Origin: Ascaphus truei
Taxonomy: Eukaryota; Chordata; Amphibia; Anura; Ascaphidae
NCBI GenBank assembly: GCA_036426205.1
Contig: CM071574.1
Coordinates: forward strand, 8,418,864-8,482,863
Length of the DNA: 64,000 nucleotides
Direction of reading: 5' to 3'
The notes below the pieces were generated by a model that had not been told where the DNA came from, searched no databases, and saw nothing but the letters and a program-made list of their open reading frames with translations. The translations under genes were made by a program, and so were the position numbers. Below are positions 8,489-19,738 of the stretch, piece after piece. The stretch's first letter is position 1. Each line of letters begins with the position of its first letter.

Positions 8489-9152
8489 GGGAACAACGTC
8501 AGCTTCTTGCCTGAATATATTGTAAGATGCAGGGACATAGATGGATTGGCAACGTGATGTGAAACTGGCACATTGCCTCAAACCAAATTCTCCCACTACT
8601 AAGACAGGTCACATTGCAATCTCTCTAGAGTAGACAAGTCACATGTGAATACAAATGTTTGCTATAAATGTATCGTTCATGGCTGCAGCAATTACACTGA
8701 CATAACCGCACAAACATGCGCCAGTCAAGAATGATAGATACATTGGATACATTTTTAAAAAACTGAAAAACAAAATCATTTTTTATTATTTCCCCCAAAT
8801 CTTGATATTACTCCAGCACCAGATACCCTTGGGCCACTCCTCTCCCTTACTGGAATGTTTAATCCTTAGTATATTCCCTGGAATGTATTGTACCTCCAGA
8901 AAACACAACATGATCTGTGTTATAACACAATATCACCACGGTTCTATAGGATTCTGGTGCAGAATATCACAACATGACCAGTGCCGGATTAAGACTTTGT
9001 GCGGCCCGAAGCTATGATAAAGATGAGCGCCTAAAAAATAAGGTGTACAAAATATTGTGGGGGGCAGGGTAACTACTGTAAACTGTTTGGGGTCTATTCC
9101 TAGAACATAAACAAAACAGGGACGGTGGATATGAAGAAAAGAGCTAACTAAA

Positions 9153-9336
9153 CCAGGGGTTCTCAACTCCCGTCCTCAAGACCCCCCAACAGGGCAGGTT
9201 TTCAGGATATCCCTGCTTCAGCACAGGTGGCTCAGTCTTCGACAGCCTCTGATTGAGCCACCTGTGCTGAAGCTGTGATAATCTGAATACCTGACCTGTT
9301 GGGGGGGTCTTGGGGACTGGAGTGGAGAACCCCTGA
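9153..9336. repeat. Foldback repeat P, copy 1
   Basis: Palindromic repeat: the left half (..CAGGTTTTCAGGATATCC, CTTCAGCACAGGTGGCTCA) is mirrored by the right half (TGAGCCACCTGTGCTGAAG .. ACCTGACCTGTTGG). Eleven copies or parts are found in the window (9153, 10996, 15599, 17397, 18142, 20648, 28272, 31248, 43422, 43635, 53934). Confidence 0.85.
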
Positions 9337-9815
9337 ACTGAACCATTATGTTCTTCTGGGAAATGTTTCTGAGTCTCTGTTGTCCGTCTTTTCTTTACAT
9401 GACATAAATCGCTTTTAACGTACCTTCAACTTTTGTTGCTAAAGATTCAAACCACTATTGATTTTATTCTAATTTATTTTTTTGTGTGAATAGACAATTT
9501 GTATTTACTGGGCCCCTCAAATACTGTATATTAGAGGTATTTTAAAAAAAATCTTAGTATTTGGAGGCCCCTAGCTGTATCTTATTTAGATTATACGCAA
9601 ATCTACCACTACACATAACCCACCGTAATACTGTATGCCTGCTACATCTTTATCTGAACCAGTGAGAAAAGAGTAACAAATATCTAGACCTACAAATACT
9701 GCAGGTATTTGTAGCATCTGATCTGACTAATCTAGCCTTTGTATCATTCTTCCCTTCAAAGTCACATTTTTCCGTATTTTTCCTCACATTTTCTGATAGT
9801 CCACATAAGTCCACC

Positions 9816-10052
9816 ATGTATTCCCAAGGGATATTTAGTGATAAATATCTACCCGTCTACCTGAACAAGCTCCTCACCCCTACCACAAGCAGCACTTATC
9901 ACCTGAGATCTGACTCCAAAAGACTGTTCATGGTCCCAAGGTTCAGCAAAGTATCCGGCAGCTCCTCCTTCTCTTACCGTGCACCCCACAACTGGAACAA
10001 CCCACCGGAGACTCTCACAGCCGCCACCAGTCTAAGTTCTTTCAAAACCTAA
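9816..10052 (+). pseudogene. LINE ORF2 C-terminal fragment
   Basis: 78 codons. The pattern FSYRAPHNWNNPPETL followed by TSLSSFKT is the familiar tail of CR1/L2-type LINE proteins (FS..APKLWNSLP..LR...SL..FK). The RT and endonuclease domains are absent, as expected for 5' truncation. The listed ATG is only the first methionine in frame, not a real start. Confidence 0.65.
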
Positions 10053-10205
10053 GCTGTCTCACATTTTAATCTGGTCTGTAATTGTTACATACGCCTATAA
10101 CATATATTATCTTTAACTGTGCATGCTATGTCTTGTATTTAATGTATAACCCTGCTCACTGAATGTAACTACATATTTGTAACCATGTAATATTAGTCAT
10201 CTTTA

Positions 10206-10406
10206 GGCCGCGCTTATAGTCCCGGCGATGCGACGTCGCCTCAAAACAAATGTATTGAATCCGTCGCGTTCGCTTATAGTAGGAGCGACGCGACAGCGCG
10301 ATGGAGCGACGGCTTGGTCGCGATCGCTGGAAGTCAATTACATTTGATTTTTCAGCGACCGCAGTGTGACATCAGCGTCGCCGTCGCAAGGGCTATAAGC
10401 GCGGCC
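10206..10406. mobile_element. CpG-rich MITE S1 with GGCCGCGCTTATAG terminal inverted repeats
   Basis: 201 bp. The first 14 bp (GGCCGCGCTTATAG) are repeated inverted at the right end. It is flanked by TA on both sides. The paralogous LINE 3' end at 53505-53700 reads straight through this point, confirming insertion at a TA. The interior is full of CG dinucleotides (GCGACG words). Related ends (GGCC next to TA) occur at 34227-34598 and 36451-36660. No coding capacity; the transposase family is not identified. Confidence 0.75.
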
Positions 10407-10995
10407 TAACTCTGTGCCCAGGACATACTTGGAAACGAGAGGTAACACTCAATGTATTACTTCCTTGTAACACATGCCATAAATGAATAATAAATACACA
10501 TGGCATTCCAGACTATTTGCTGTCAGTTGGATCTCAGGGATCCCCTCCCTTTGCCTGGTCTCACTGTAAAAAGCAGGCATCAAATATGGATCGTCATGGC
10601 AACTTGGTCATGCAACGGGTACTTGTTATCTCAGAAAATAAGTTGGGTTTTTTTGGTTCATTTTTCTTTCTAAAACTTCAATAGAAAATGTCCACCACAT
10701 GTTTCTTCCCTGATCCAGAGAACAGGCTGGCCAGGAAGCAGAGGAACGGCGGTGTGTGAGAATAACTGAAAAACAGAACATTTTTATGGTTTTAGGCCAC
10801 TGTAGGAGTTGCATACCTGCCAGCGAACTCCAGGTTCACGGTGTGATGATGCTCCAGTCCTGGGTCTGGATACCCATTTCCTCTTATGTCCACAACATTA
10901 ATATAATTGAGTAAGAGCTGAAGAATGTCTGGAGCGGATCATTACTACACTGTGAACCTGGAGTTAGTTGGCAAGTACCGTATGGGTGATTAAAT

Positions 10996-11258
10996 ACCCC
11001 TGGTGTTCAACTCCAGTCCTTAAGCCCTCTCCAACAGGTCAGGTTTTCAGGATACCCCTGCTTCAGCACAGGTGGCTCGATCAGGCCCTGCTTCAGCACA
11101 GGTGGCTCAATCAGAGGCTCAGTTTTCATTATCACTTAGCACTGATTGAATCCCCTGTGCTTAAGCAGGGATTGATAGAGCCACCTGTGCTGAAGCTGGG
11201 ATATCCTGAAAACCTGACCTGTTGGGGGCCCCTGAGGACTGGAGTTGAGAACCCCTGA
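10996..11258. repeat. Foldback repeat P, copy 2
   Basis: Left arm with a duplicated CTGCTTCAGCACAGGTGGCT unit, right arm mirrored, ending ACTGGAGTTGAGAACCCCTG. Longer than copy 1 because of unit duplication. Confidence 0.85.
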
Positions 11259-11739
11259 GTTGAGTCATACCTACCGTAAACTTGGCATTACTCAGATCCA
11301 GACCTTGAAAAAAAAGCAAAGGTGGACGAGGGAGAGGAAGGAATATTTTCGTAGAGTACCCACTGATTTATATACCTCCCAAAACACTCCTCTGTTCAAC
11401 ATGTGGGGAGATATCTGGCAAATATGCTCATTTCAATCATTTGAATATACTAGGCATTTTTAAATGACTATATTTCTTCATTCTCCACCACCCTGTTTTC
11501 AGGGTCTGGGTGGGAGTAATACTTATTGTAATGCTATTGGAAGTTATCACACCATTGTACTACAATGATATTACATTAAGCCTATGCTAATAAGATATGC
11601 AACGGCCGTTGGTTTGCAACTAATTACCTTTGCGGATAGGCATTAACTTCAAGGAAAATAAGATCAGTTACTGTATTGGGTAACCTCACGTCATCAGCTT
11701 TGACTGGAGGGGTTGTGTAGATCTGGTCCATTGTACACC

Positions 11740-11885
11740 ACCATTTAAACGTTGAATCGCTTTAAGCCTTTGCCTGCAGTTTAACAGAGCTCTTAAAGCA
11801 ATTCCTGGCTCATAAAAGTGCATTCCCAGCAAACCTACTCACAGACAGGTGTTTCCACCTTTGGGTCTCATCAGTGGTTGCTGCC
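11740..11885 (-). repeat. Ribozyme-bearing interspersed repeat, copy 2
   Basis: Shares GCCTGCAG-TTAA, CCCAGCAAACC, CTCACAGACAG and GGGTCTCATCAGTG with copies at 7060-7325 and 22300-22660. Contains motif H4. Confidence 0.5.
11836..11880 (-). ncRNA. Hammerhead ribozyme-like motif H4, partly decayed
   Basis: Minus strand: core CUGAUGA intact, helix II with three good pairs (ACC/GGU) and a G-G mismatch at its base, GAAAC intact, helix III ACA/UGU around CC, GUC triplet intact. Helix I is weak (only UG/CA pairs next to the core). A copy of the H3 family. Confidence 0.5.
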
Positions 11886-11889
11886 ATTC

Positions 11890-12790
11890 ACGTTGCTGGT
11901 TCTGCACATCCTTTATTAGGGCAGTCGTTATCATATTGTCCCAGAGATCTACAATATAAATTAGCCGGTCGTTGCTGGTTCTTTGCTGCAGAAGTCAAAG
12001 AGCAACAGTCAGACAACTCCATGCTGCACAGAGTTGTCCTCTGGGGGACTAGGAGAACTTGAACTGGATCCAACTTTAACTGAGCTGGAACGTTCATCTG
12101 TAAAAGTTCTGTAGAAGACGGGCGCTCCAGACGTCTTTCCAAAAGTCAGCAGTCAATATTAATTGACCACGCAATTGGCACAATTGCATAAAAGCATCCA
12201 GCTCAGAAGGAGACTTGACTGTAGCCAACTCCTCCTGTAGGGCTTCAGTGAGACCTCTACAAAAGTGTAAGCACTGAGCGCTGATTTGCAGTTGGTATTG
12301 GACACCCATCGCCAGAAGTCAGCCACATATCTGACCACTGAACGTCAGTCCTGACAGAGGGATATCAGTACCACTTCAGCAGCCCAAGACCTGCTTGGAT
12401 CATCAGAACAGTCATGGCTTGTATGAAACGCTTATAGTTGTCCAACACGGAGCTGTATATCCATTCCAGGCTTATGATTAGGTCCATCTTCATATTATCT
12501 GTTGTGTAGATTGAAGGTTGTAGGTGAAATATCAACCAACATTGGTTCAGAAAGCCTCTAAAGGGTTTGTGATCCTCAGAAAATTAATCTGGTTGAGGGA
12601 TCCCAGGGTAGTTTTTAGCCACCTGAGCAGGACGGGATGGAGATGGTTGAGTCAGAAATTATAGATCCAATCAGCCTTGCAGTGTATTCACCTGAAGTTG
12701 TAGTGCCCGGATAACATTTACTAGCTTGCCAACTACCTGATTACTCTCTGGTGGAATTTATTTGGGGGACTGTCAGGAAAGAGTACAGTA
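11890..12790 (-). pseudogene. Decayed gag of a Ty3/gypsy-type retrotransposon
   Basis: On the minus strand several short frames in different phases carry gypsy Gag words: PFRGFLNQCWLIFHLQPS (about 12540), VLDNYKRFIQAMTVL (about 12430) and, downstream, QCLHFCRGLTEALQEELATV then SELDAFMQLCQLRG (12180-12280). In intact Gag these blocks follow one another in the capsid-like region. The middle part is missing or scrambled and stops and shifts are frequent, so this is a pseudogene. No protease, RT or integrase follows, and no LTR was recognised beside it. Confidence 0.65.
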
Positions 12791-13140
12791 AAACAAGCAA
12801 GTGATCGATGCAGGTGTCTGGCAACAGATCAGGATAGGAACTGATAAGGATGTTCCAGAGACGTGGTCAGGTCAGCTAGAGGTCTGGGTAGGTGACTGGA
12901 ATTAGTACAGTCCAAACCAGGCACTGACAAATAGCTGAAGCAGAGATGGGGTCAGACAGGCAGAGGTCAGGACAAGCAGCTGGCAAATGGACAGGTCACA
13001 GCAGAGTAGCAGGTAAACAGGCACAACAGGATCAGGTCAGAGGTCTGTTAACTGGTCAGTCCTAGTTTATTTTAGCATCTTCCATAATAATGCTTCACAT
13101 CTTCATCACAGATGGAGGAGTTGTGTGTACCATAGTTCTA

Positions 13141-13331
13141 GGGAGAAAGTCTTCTAAAGCAGCAATATTCAGGAATAGGTCTCATCACAAGACATCTTCT
13201 GCCTGAGGAAGGGGGTTCCCAGAAACGTTGTATGGCTTAACTTTCTGATAATAAAAGCATACAGTATATTCTAAAGATGTCTTGTGATGATACCTATTCC
13301 GGAATAGTGCAGCTTTAGATAACTTTCTCCC
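13141..13331 (+). repeat. Hammerhead motif flanked by 58-bp inverted arms
   Basis: Arms 13141-13198 and 13274-13331 are reverse complements with about six mismatches (shared CATCACAAGACATCTT and GGGAGAAAGT). Between them lies motif H5. This arm-ribozyme-arm layout resembles 61062-62062 and the ends of PLE-2. Confidence 0.65.
13199..13232 (+). ncRNA. Hammerhead ribozyme-like motif H5
   Basis: Core CUGAGGA (13203-13209), extra A, helix II GGG/CCC, then an unpaired A before GAAAC (13222-13226) and GUU. Helix I is not convincing. It shares an AGAAACGUU tail with H6 and looks like a diverged sub-type. Confidence 0.4.
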
Positions 13332-13874
13332 TACTACAATATATGGCAGAAGTGGGATCTTGGACATACTTCTAAGCCAGCACCAGCACATAAATGTACA
13401 ACTCTACAGATAGCAGAAAATAATAAGGAGTGCGGTAGGATCAACTTGTATCTGTACCATAGTTCCAGCAAACAAAATGCAATCTGTCCATATTAAGGCT
13501 TGTATGAGAAATGAACAGTCCAGAATATGTAGAGTAATGGGTGCTCTAATAGTGCCAGGAATATATTCAGTATTTATCCATCACAAATATCATAGAACAA
13601 TTGCTTTCCTTTTTGGAGTGGGTATACTACTAGGTGAGGGATAATAATGTCAACTTAGTCAGGTCTCCTGAAGGTAACAGAAAAAATGATGATCTGACTT
13701 CGCCGCACCTCATTGGACACAGTGATATAACTTGTAAAATCCAAAGAGAACTCACCAAAGTTTGTAGTAATGTGAATCTTGTCATCAATCAAGTAATATT
13801 CTTTATATCTTACACACTCCTTGAGCCAAATAGAGTTCCTTAAAGGCGTGTCCAGCTGCAGGTAATGATCAGCA

Positions 13875-14055
13875 CAGTAGAGAAAAATGCAAAAAAAATG
13901 CATAGAGCAGCGCACTGCCCAAAATAGGAGGGTCCACACCTCCTGTTTTGTTCTGGTTGGGCAATACATTTTTCACTTTTTATACCACCTGTCTCCCATT
14001 ATTTTGGGCAGTACGCTGCTCTATGCATTTTTTTTTTTTGCATTTTTCTCTATTG
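13875..14055. repeat. Inverted repeat, about 48-bp arms
   Basis: Arm GAGAAAAATGCA, A run, GCATAGAGCAGC.CACTGCCC (13876-13924) is mirrored by GGGCAGTACGCTGCTCTATG, T run, TGCATTTTTCTC (about 14004-14052). A hairpin-forming MITE or inverted duplicate; no ORF. Confidence 0.6.
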
Positions 14056-14228
14056 TATGATAAATGGATTATGACTGTTTATGCTACTGCATTTGACACC
14101 TTCCAGCATGGCTTAGTAAATATGGTCCTCTACAGACCATTGAAATGAATGGGGGTAAACGATGTGTTCCAGCACAGAGAGTACCTTATGGAGTTGCACT
14201 TAGTAAATATAGACCTATGTCTGAATGT

Positions 14229-14235
14229 CTATATA

Positions 14236-14275
<40 letters not shown>
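14229..14275. repeat. (TA)n microsatellite
   Basis: Almost uninterrupted TA dinucleotides. Confidence 0.9.
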
Positions 14276-14277
<2 letters not shown>

Positions 14278-14700
14278 CGCCATTAATGTACATAGCGCTT
14301 TACAGCAGTAATGCACGTGACAATCATATAAATAACAAATTATACAAATAACACATAAAGGGGAGAAGTGCTTCAGACATAAAAGTAACATTTAGGAAAA
14401 CGGAGTCCCTGCTCCGAAGAGCTTACAATCTAACGGGTAGGTAGGAGGAATGTACAGAGACAGTAGGAAGGTGTTCTGGTAAGTGCGTCTGCAAGGAGCC
14501 AAGCTTTATTAAAGTATCAGCCACAGTGCTATTCATATGCCTCGTTAAGCAGGTATGTTTTAAGGTGGGTCTAAAAGGTGGATAGAGAGGGTGCTAGTCG
14601 GATATTGAGACGAAGGGCATTCCAGAGGTGTGGGGCTGTCAGTGAGAATCTTTAAGACGGGAGAGGGCTTTAGGTACAAAGGGTGTAGAGAGAAAACATC
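14276..14700 (+). repeat. Interspersed repeat T (ATTAATGTACATAGCGCTTTACAG type), copy 1
   Basis: Shares GCCATTAATGTACATAGC, TAACATTTAGGAA, CCTGCTCCGAAGAGCTTACA and TTCTGGTAAGTGCGTCTGCA with 39440-39782, with 37955-38158, and with 20345-20590 in reverse. Origin (SINE or other) not resolved. Confidence 0.6.
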
Positions 14701-15164
14701 CTTTACTATGTATAATGAATGAGCTGTACAGTGGTAACAAAGCCTCCATCTTTCTGATAACCTAAAGCAGCCAATCCCAATGAGTTAACTTCCAATTCTA
14801 AATACAAACCCCCCTACCACACCGTTTCTTATTTGCAGCATACATCATGCTGGATTTCTCGTTGTGCCCATCTGGTGAATTTAATCCTTAGGGCCTGTTG
14901 TTGAATTTTGAAAGGATCACGTGCAGTTTCTAGGTGATGTCAAATTAATTAGGATGCACAAGAACCCCGTTCCTGTTCTCACAGCTGCACAGCATAATGA
15001 AGCACATGCAAACATTTACTGCAGATCTCACCTCTGCGCGCTCGCAGACACTTTCCTGTTAGAAGAATTTGCTTACGCTGCAATAGTCAGCAGATCCAAG
15101 TTCTTATGACCCAGAGAGAGAAACCAGGAAACCAATAACAAATCAGACTAAACCAGGAGCAGGG

Positions 15165-15598
15165 CCGACTGGAGCGGGTGGGGCGGTACAAATTACCGGG
15201 GCCCGGCGGTCCGGAAGGGGGGCCGGGGCCTGACTACATATACATTTGCAGCACTCTCGGGCCTACCAGGCCTGATGGGAAGGCACTTAGCTGTAGCGTC
15301 CGCCTCCGTGCTGCCGCCCTCCTCCTTCTGAAACACATCGACAAATGACGCCGCAGACATGACGTCACACGGCGCTTCGTTGCCATGGCAACGTGACGTA
15401 GTTGTGTCCATTGATGTCGCAACATCGCGTTACCATAGCAACGCGACGCCTTGCGACGTCACGTTGGTGATGCCCGCGGCGTCATTTGACGCTGCGGTTC
15501 AGAAAGAGAGGAGGGCGGAAGCAAGGAGGCGGCCGCCACAGCTAAGTGCGGGAGAGAAGAGAGCTGCTGCGGGGCCCGAATTCGCTCTCAGCGGCCCT
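15165..15598. repeat. CpG-rich repeat Q, copy with CATGGCAACG and TTTGACG blocks
   Basis: Contains repeated words TTGCCATGGCAACG, GACGTCAC, TCATTTGACG and GCTGCGGTTCAG. Similar blocks occur at 23910-24180, 27234-27528, 28823-29158 and 44750-45055. The apparent CpG island here belongs to the repeat and is not a promoter. Confidence 0.6.
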
Positions 15599-15853
15599 GC
15601 CCAGGGGTAGCCAACTCCAGTCCTCAAGAGCCACCAACAGGTCAGGTTTTTAGGATATCGCAGCTTCAGCACAGGTGGCTCAATCAATGGTTCAGTCGAA
15701 GACTGAGCCTCTGATTGAGCCACCTGTGCTGAAGCAGGAACTGATTGAGCCACCTGTGCTGAAGCAGGAACTGATTGAGCCACCTGTGCTGAAGCAGGGA
15801 TATCCTGAACACCTGACCTGGTAGCTCGTGAGGACTGGAGTTGGCCACCTCTC
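15599..15853. repeat. Foldback repeat P, copy 3 (three right-arm units)
   Basis: Right arm carries the unit ending ATTGAGCCACCTGTGCTGAA three times in tandem; the left arm has it once. Confidence 0.85.
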
Positions 15854-16735
15854 GGCTAAACTAATAAGTCTGGAACAATAGTCATCTCTGTGGTTCTATT
15901 ACCCATACTAAACGATCCCATTTTTGATCTCTGCTGAATTGGGACATAGTTTAAAAGAAGTCACTTAGGCTCACCTCTTGGACGTCAAAGGAGATGGAAG
16001 CCTAGAGAGGGAGCTCCAGAGACCCTCACACGAATAATCAAACTTAAGCAAGTTTCCAACGAAAAAACAAACAAAAAGAAAACATCCAAGATCTGCAGCA
16101 CAAACTCAGGATGGCAGCCTCTCGTGCGGATATAGCAATCACTGTATTAACTCCATACACCTGTTATGAGTATATTATTTTGACATCGCCTGACACACAG
16201 CTCTTTAGCATATGTACACAGGCAAGGTACATGAAGGGACTGAGACTAGGTGATACACCTTTCAGAAAAGAGACGCACAGATTCCTCAATAAAATGCCCG
16301 ATCAACAGTATTGAGTTTTCCTAAATAAAGCGGTTGGATTGGTTCACGCGGTTGTCATGGAAACATTGCTCATACAAGTCACCTCCCACTTCCTCTATCT
16401 GTCAAAACAGCTCTTTAGACTGTTCCATACATTCTAAGTTTATAGGGGACTTAAATGTACAGATTTTGTTTGCTGTTTTTTGTACAGTAAACCAGGGGGA
16501 GCTCCAGTCCTCCTCCCCCCCCTCTCCCATGAAGTGGGACCCCCAGACCTGAGGCCCCTTTGTGCCTCTCCTGTCCCCTGTCTCCCTCTGGCAGAAATTA
16601 GGTTCCATAGAGGTGTCACCGGGGGAATCTGCCCTGCCATATCCAGATTAACCACTCGCTGCCAGAGGGGCCAGTACCGCACTGCGAAGCTACATAATCA
16701 CATGCAGAGCAAGAGTCACTGGCCCCTTTGGTAAA
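15854..16735. other. No feature recognised
   Basis: Mixed composition. No coding frame with family similarity, no tandem repeat and no clear transposon ends seen. Confidence 0.4.
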
Positions 16736-17300
16736 GAAGGGGTTAACATCTGAGCCACTACACATCTCAAATCCTAAAACAGATGTAAAAACAGCACAGA
16801 AGCCGCTAAATATGTGAGTTCATTAAATCCAGGGTCATAACGAACCTAAGTGCGCAGTTGCAGTAAGGAGGATGCATTAGTAACTTCTGGCAGTGAAGGT
16901 GTTAATAGTTCTGCAGGGATAATGGAGCAGCAGCAGCTCTATCTGGCATCAATGGGGTTAACAGATGAGCAGTGGGTATTCCTGTTGGTGGAAGGGTTAA
17001 AGGAGGCTTTTAAGAGAGTAGCAGGCTCAAATTATTACAGCTCAGTCACTTCAGCACTTAACCTCTGCCAGAGGTCACCAGGATTAACCCTTTCAAACCT
17101 GACACTGGGGCTGTCACCTGACTCCACATTAACTCATTCACTGCCATACAGTCCCTCTGACATTGCTTTGCAAAGGAAGGGGTTAAAAGCTGGAGATTTT
17201 CTGCCTCTCTGGGTCACATGGGGTTAATCAGGCCGGACGGTCCCTAAATGACAATTCTTTGCTAACCTAACTCCTGCAGTAATAAGACACAAGGGGTTAA
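16736..17300. other. GGGTTAA-rich stretch
   Basis: Nine or ten TTAACC/GGTTAA-type words in about 560 bp (for example at 16740, 16957, 16994, 17180, 17221, 17293) on both strands. A 125-codon frame (16850-17227) crosses it but resembles no family. Function unknown. Confidence 0.3.
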
Positions 17301-17396
17301 CCCGAAAGGGTGCGTGAGTATGTGTACTGGGGGCAGATTATCAGAGTCCCGCTCAGCCAGTCCTGGTTTTATATTGTTCTCCACCGAGCGCTATAG

Positions 17397-17576
17397 GGCA
17401 GGGGGGCTCAACTCCATTCCTCTAGGGACACCAACAGGTCAGGTTTTCAGGATATCCCTGCTTCAGCACAGGTGGTGAAGTCAAAGACTGAGTCACTGAT
17501 TGAGCCATCTGTGCTGATGCAGGGATAGCCTTAAAACCTGACCTGTTGGTGGCCCTGGAGGACAGGAGATGAGCGC
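17397..17576. repeat. Foldback repeat P, copy 4
   Basis: CAACAGGTCAGGTTTTCAGG left, mirrored ..AAACCTGACCTGTTGGTGG right. Confidence 0.8.
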
Positions 17577-17677
17577 CAGCGCTATAGGGGATGAGAGCGG
17601 TAAAACCAGACCTGGCGCAGATACACAACAGTCAGACTGCGCGCATGTGCAACGCAAACAGCATGAAGGGCGGCAGC

Positions 17678-17792
17678 AGCACGCCCCACTCTCCCGCGCC
17701 CCACTCTCCCGCGCCCCACACTCCCACGCCCCTCTCCCGCGCCCCCCTCTCCCGCGCCCCCCTCTCCCACACCCCACTCACCCGCGCCCACC
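17678..17792. repeat. CCCGCGCCCC(A/C)CTCT minisatellite
   Basis: About eight diverged units of roughly 13-16 bp, strongly C-rich on the + strand. Produces spurious frames on both strands. Confidence 0.8.
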
Positions 17793-17956
17793 GCTGTCCT
17801 GTGTGTGCACGATGAGTATTGTGGCATGTGAGCCATATGAATACGGGGTGTTTAAAGCCGCACTGCATGTTTGATTGTCGCCCTAAAGTGGAAAGAATGT
17901 CACTATGTGTGACCCCTACGCCGTCACTTAGTACTGAGACAGAGCGAGAGAGGAAC

Positions 17957-18080
17957 CGCTCCGCTGCTGCCCCTGCGCTCCGCTGCTGCCCCTGCGCTCC
18001 GCTGCTGCCCCTGCGCTCCGCTGCTGCCCCTGCGGTCCGCTGCTGCCCCTGCGGTCCGCTGCTGCCCCTGCGCTCCGAGG
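17957..18080. repeat. 19-bp minisatellite CTCCGCTGCTGCCCCTGCG
   Basis: Six to seven nearly identical units. It encodes a low-complexity Ala/Cys/Gln/Gly-rich frame on the minus strand (part of 17632-18174) that is not a real gene. Confidence 0.85.
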
Positions 18081-18141
18081 GTGAGGTGTGTTCTAACACT
18101 TCCTCTGCAGGGCCCCGTGCTGGGAGCCTGAGACTATAGAC

Positions 18142-18397
18142 TAGGGGCAGCCAACTCCAGCCCTCACGGGCCACCCACAGGTCAGGTTTTAAGGATATCC
18201 CTGCTAAAGCACAGGTGGCTTAATCAGTTGCTCAGTCGAAGACTGAGCCACTGATTGAGCCACCTGTGCTGACGCAGGGACTGATTGAGCCACCTGTGCT
18301 GAAGCAGGGACTGATTGAGCCACCTGTGCTGAAGCAGGGCTATCCTTAAAACCTGACCTGTTTATAGCTCTTGAGGACTGCAGTTGGCCGCCCCTGC
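18142..18397. repeat. Foldback repeat P, copy 5 (three right-arm units)
   Basis: Three tandem ATTGAGCCACCTGTGCTG units in the right arm, one in the left. Confidence 0.85.
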
Positions 18398-19116
18398 AAT
18401 AGACAGCCCAAAGAATCTGGGCCTGGGACAGACATACAAAATACTGAGCAGTTTTACTAACAAGATATCAGGTGTATGTTTGAAGGGCGATGTTGTTTGA
18501 AGGGCAATGTTGTTTGAAGGGCAATGTTGTTTCCCACTTACAGCGGAAACATGCAATGCTGCTTTAACTCCTGAGCTGCTGACAGGCCCAGCTCTGGGCA
18601 GTTACGGTGTTAATGTGACAATCCCCCATGTGTATCTTGTAAATAGGTATAATCTTTGTTTATCAGAGTATTCCCACAATGTTATAACATGTTATATTTT
18701 TCTATGTGTATGGAAATGAAATCTAATCGCATTATTCTCTTTTGATACTTTGTGTCAGCAATAAAAATGCTTTTTTTTAATACACTGCCTCATACTTTAT
18801 AGAAGCTTCTGTGTCAGTCTTCCCAACCCCATTGCTTTGCTCCTCTGGCACTGACAGGGTTAAACCGGTCCCGGCTCTGCACCGTTCTCACGTCACACCT
18901 GCATGTTCCTGCTAATTCTGTCCCTCTTCTATATATCTGAACACCGGAGCTGCCCCGTCCAGCTATACAGTACTAATGCTCGTGTGCGCTCATATATATG
19001 TACCGGAGATATAGGGAGGGCTATACTGCAGGCCCCGCGTACGCACACAAGTAATATCCTTTAATGCTGCAATTCTGAATTCATTCAAATACTTGAAATC
19101 TCTCCAGACTAACCTG

Positions 19117-19692
19117 TGATACATTGCACTGCATATCGCTGGCAGCACAGGGACACATTGCACTGCATATCGCTGGCAGCACAGGGACACATTGCACTGC
19201 ATATCGCTGGCAGCACAGGGACACATTGCACTGCATATCGCTGGCAGCACAGGGACACATTGCACTGCATATCGCTGGCAGCACAGGGACACATTGCACT
19301 GCATGTATCTGGCAGCACAGGGACACATTGCACTGCATATCGCTGGCAGCACAGGGACGCATTGCAATGCATATCGCTGGCAGCACAGGGACACATTGCA
19401 CTGGATATCGCTGGCAGCACAGGGACACATTGCACTGCATATCGCCAGCAGCACAGGGACACATTGCACTGCATGTATCTGGCAGCACAGGGATACATTG
19501 CACTGCATATCGCTGGCAGCACAGGGACACATTGCACTGCATATCGCTGGCAGCACAGGGACACATTGCACTGCATGTCGCTGGCAGCACAGGGACACAT
19601 TGCACTGCATATCGCTGGCAGCACAGGGACACATTGCACTGCATATCGCTGGCAGCACAGGGACACATTGCACTGCATAGCGCTGGCAGCAC
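19117..19692. repeat. 34-bp tandem array, about 17 units
   Basis: Unit contains CATTGCACTGCATATCGC followed by TGGCAGCACAGGG. Units are nearly identical; two variant units (GCATGTATCTGG at about 19302 and 19472) lie five units apart, hinting at a higher-order duplication. As 34 is not a multiple of three and the unit lacks stops in most phases, long frames occur on both strands; none is a gene. Confidence 0.95.
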
Positions 19693-19700
19693 ACCTTCTT

Positions 19701-19738
19701 CAGTCTGAAGAAGGGACTCTGTGTCCAGAAACGTTACC
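19701..19738 (+). ncRNA. Hammerhead ribozyme-like motif H6
   Basis: Core CUGAAGA (19705-19711), helix II GGAC/GUCC (19714-19717, 19723-19726) with a UCUGU loop, an extra A, GAAAC and GUU. Helix I not convincing. Directly after the 34-bp array. Confidence 0.45.

Larger units (their letters stand above)
9700..10500 (+). mobile_element. 5'-truncated LINE (CR1/L2-like) 3' end, interrupted by a MITE
   Basis: Contains the C-terminal codons of a LINE ORF2 (9816-10052) and a 3' UTR that matches, in reverse complement, 53505-53700 (TTACTTCC, CTCAATGTATTACTTCC, CTCTGTGCCCAGGACATACT). A CpG-rich MITE (10206-10406) sits inside the 3' UTR; the copy at 53.6 kb lacks it and so gives the empty site. Confidence 0.65.

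Noticed and set aside
17632..18174. 180-codon minus-strand frame rich in Gly, Gln, Ala and Arg
   Set aside because: It spans two GC-rich minisatellites and unrelated flank; no family similarity and no splice or start support.
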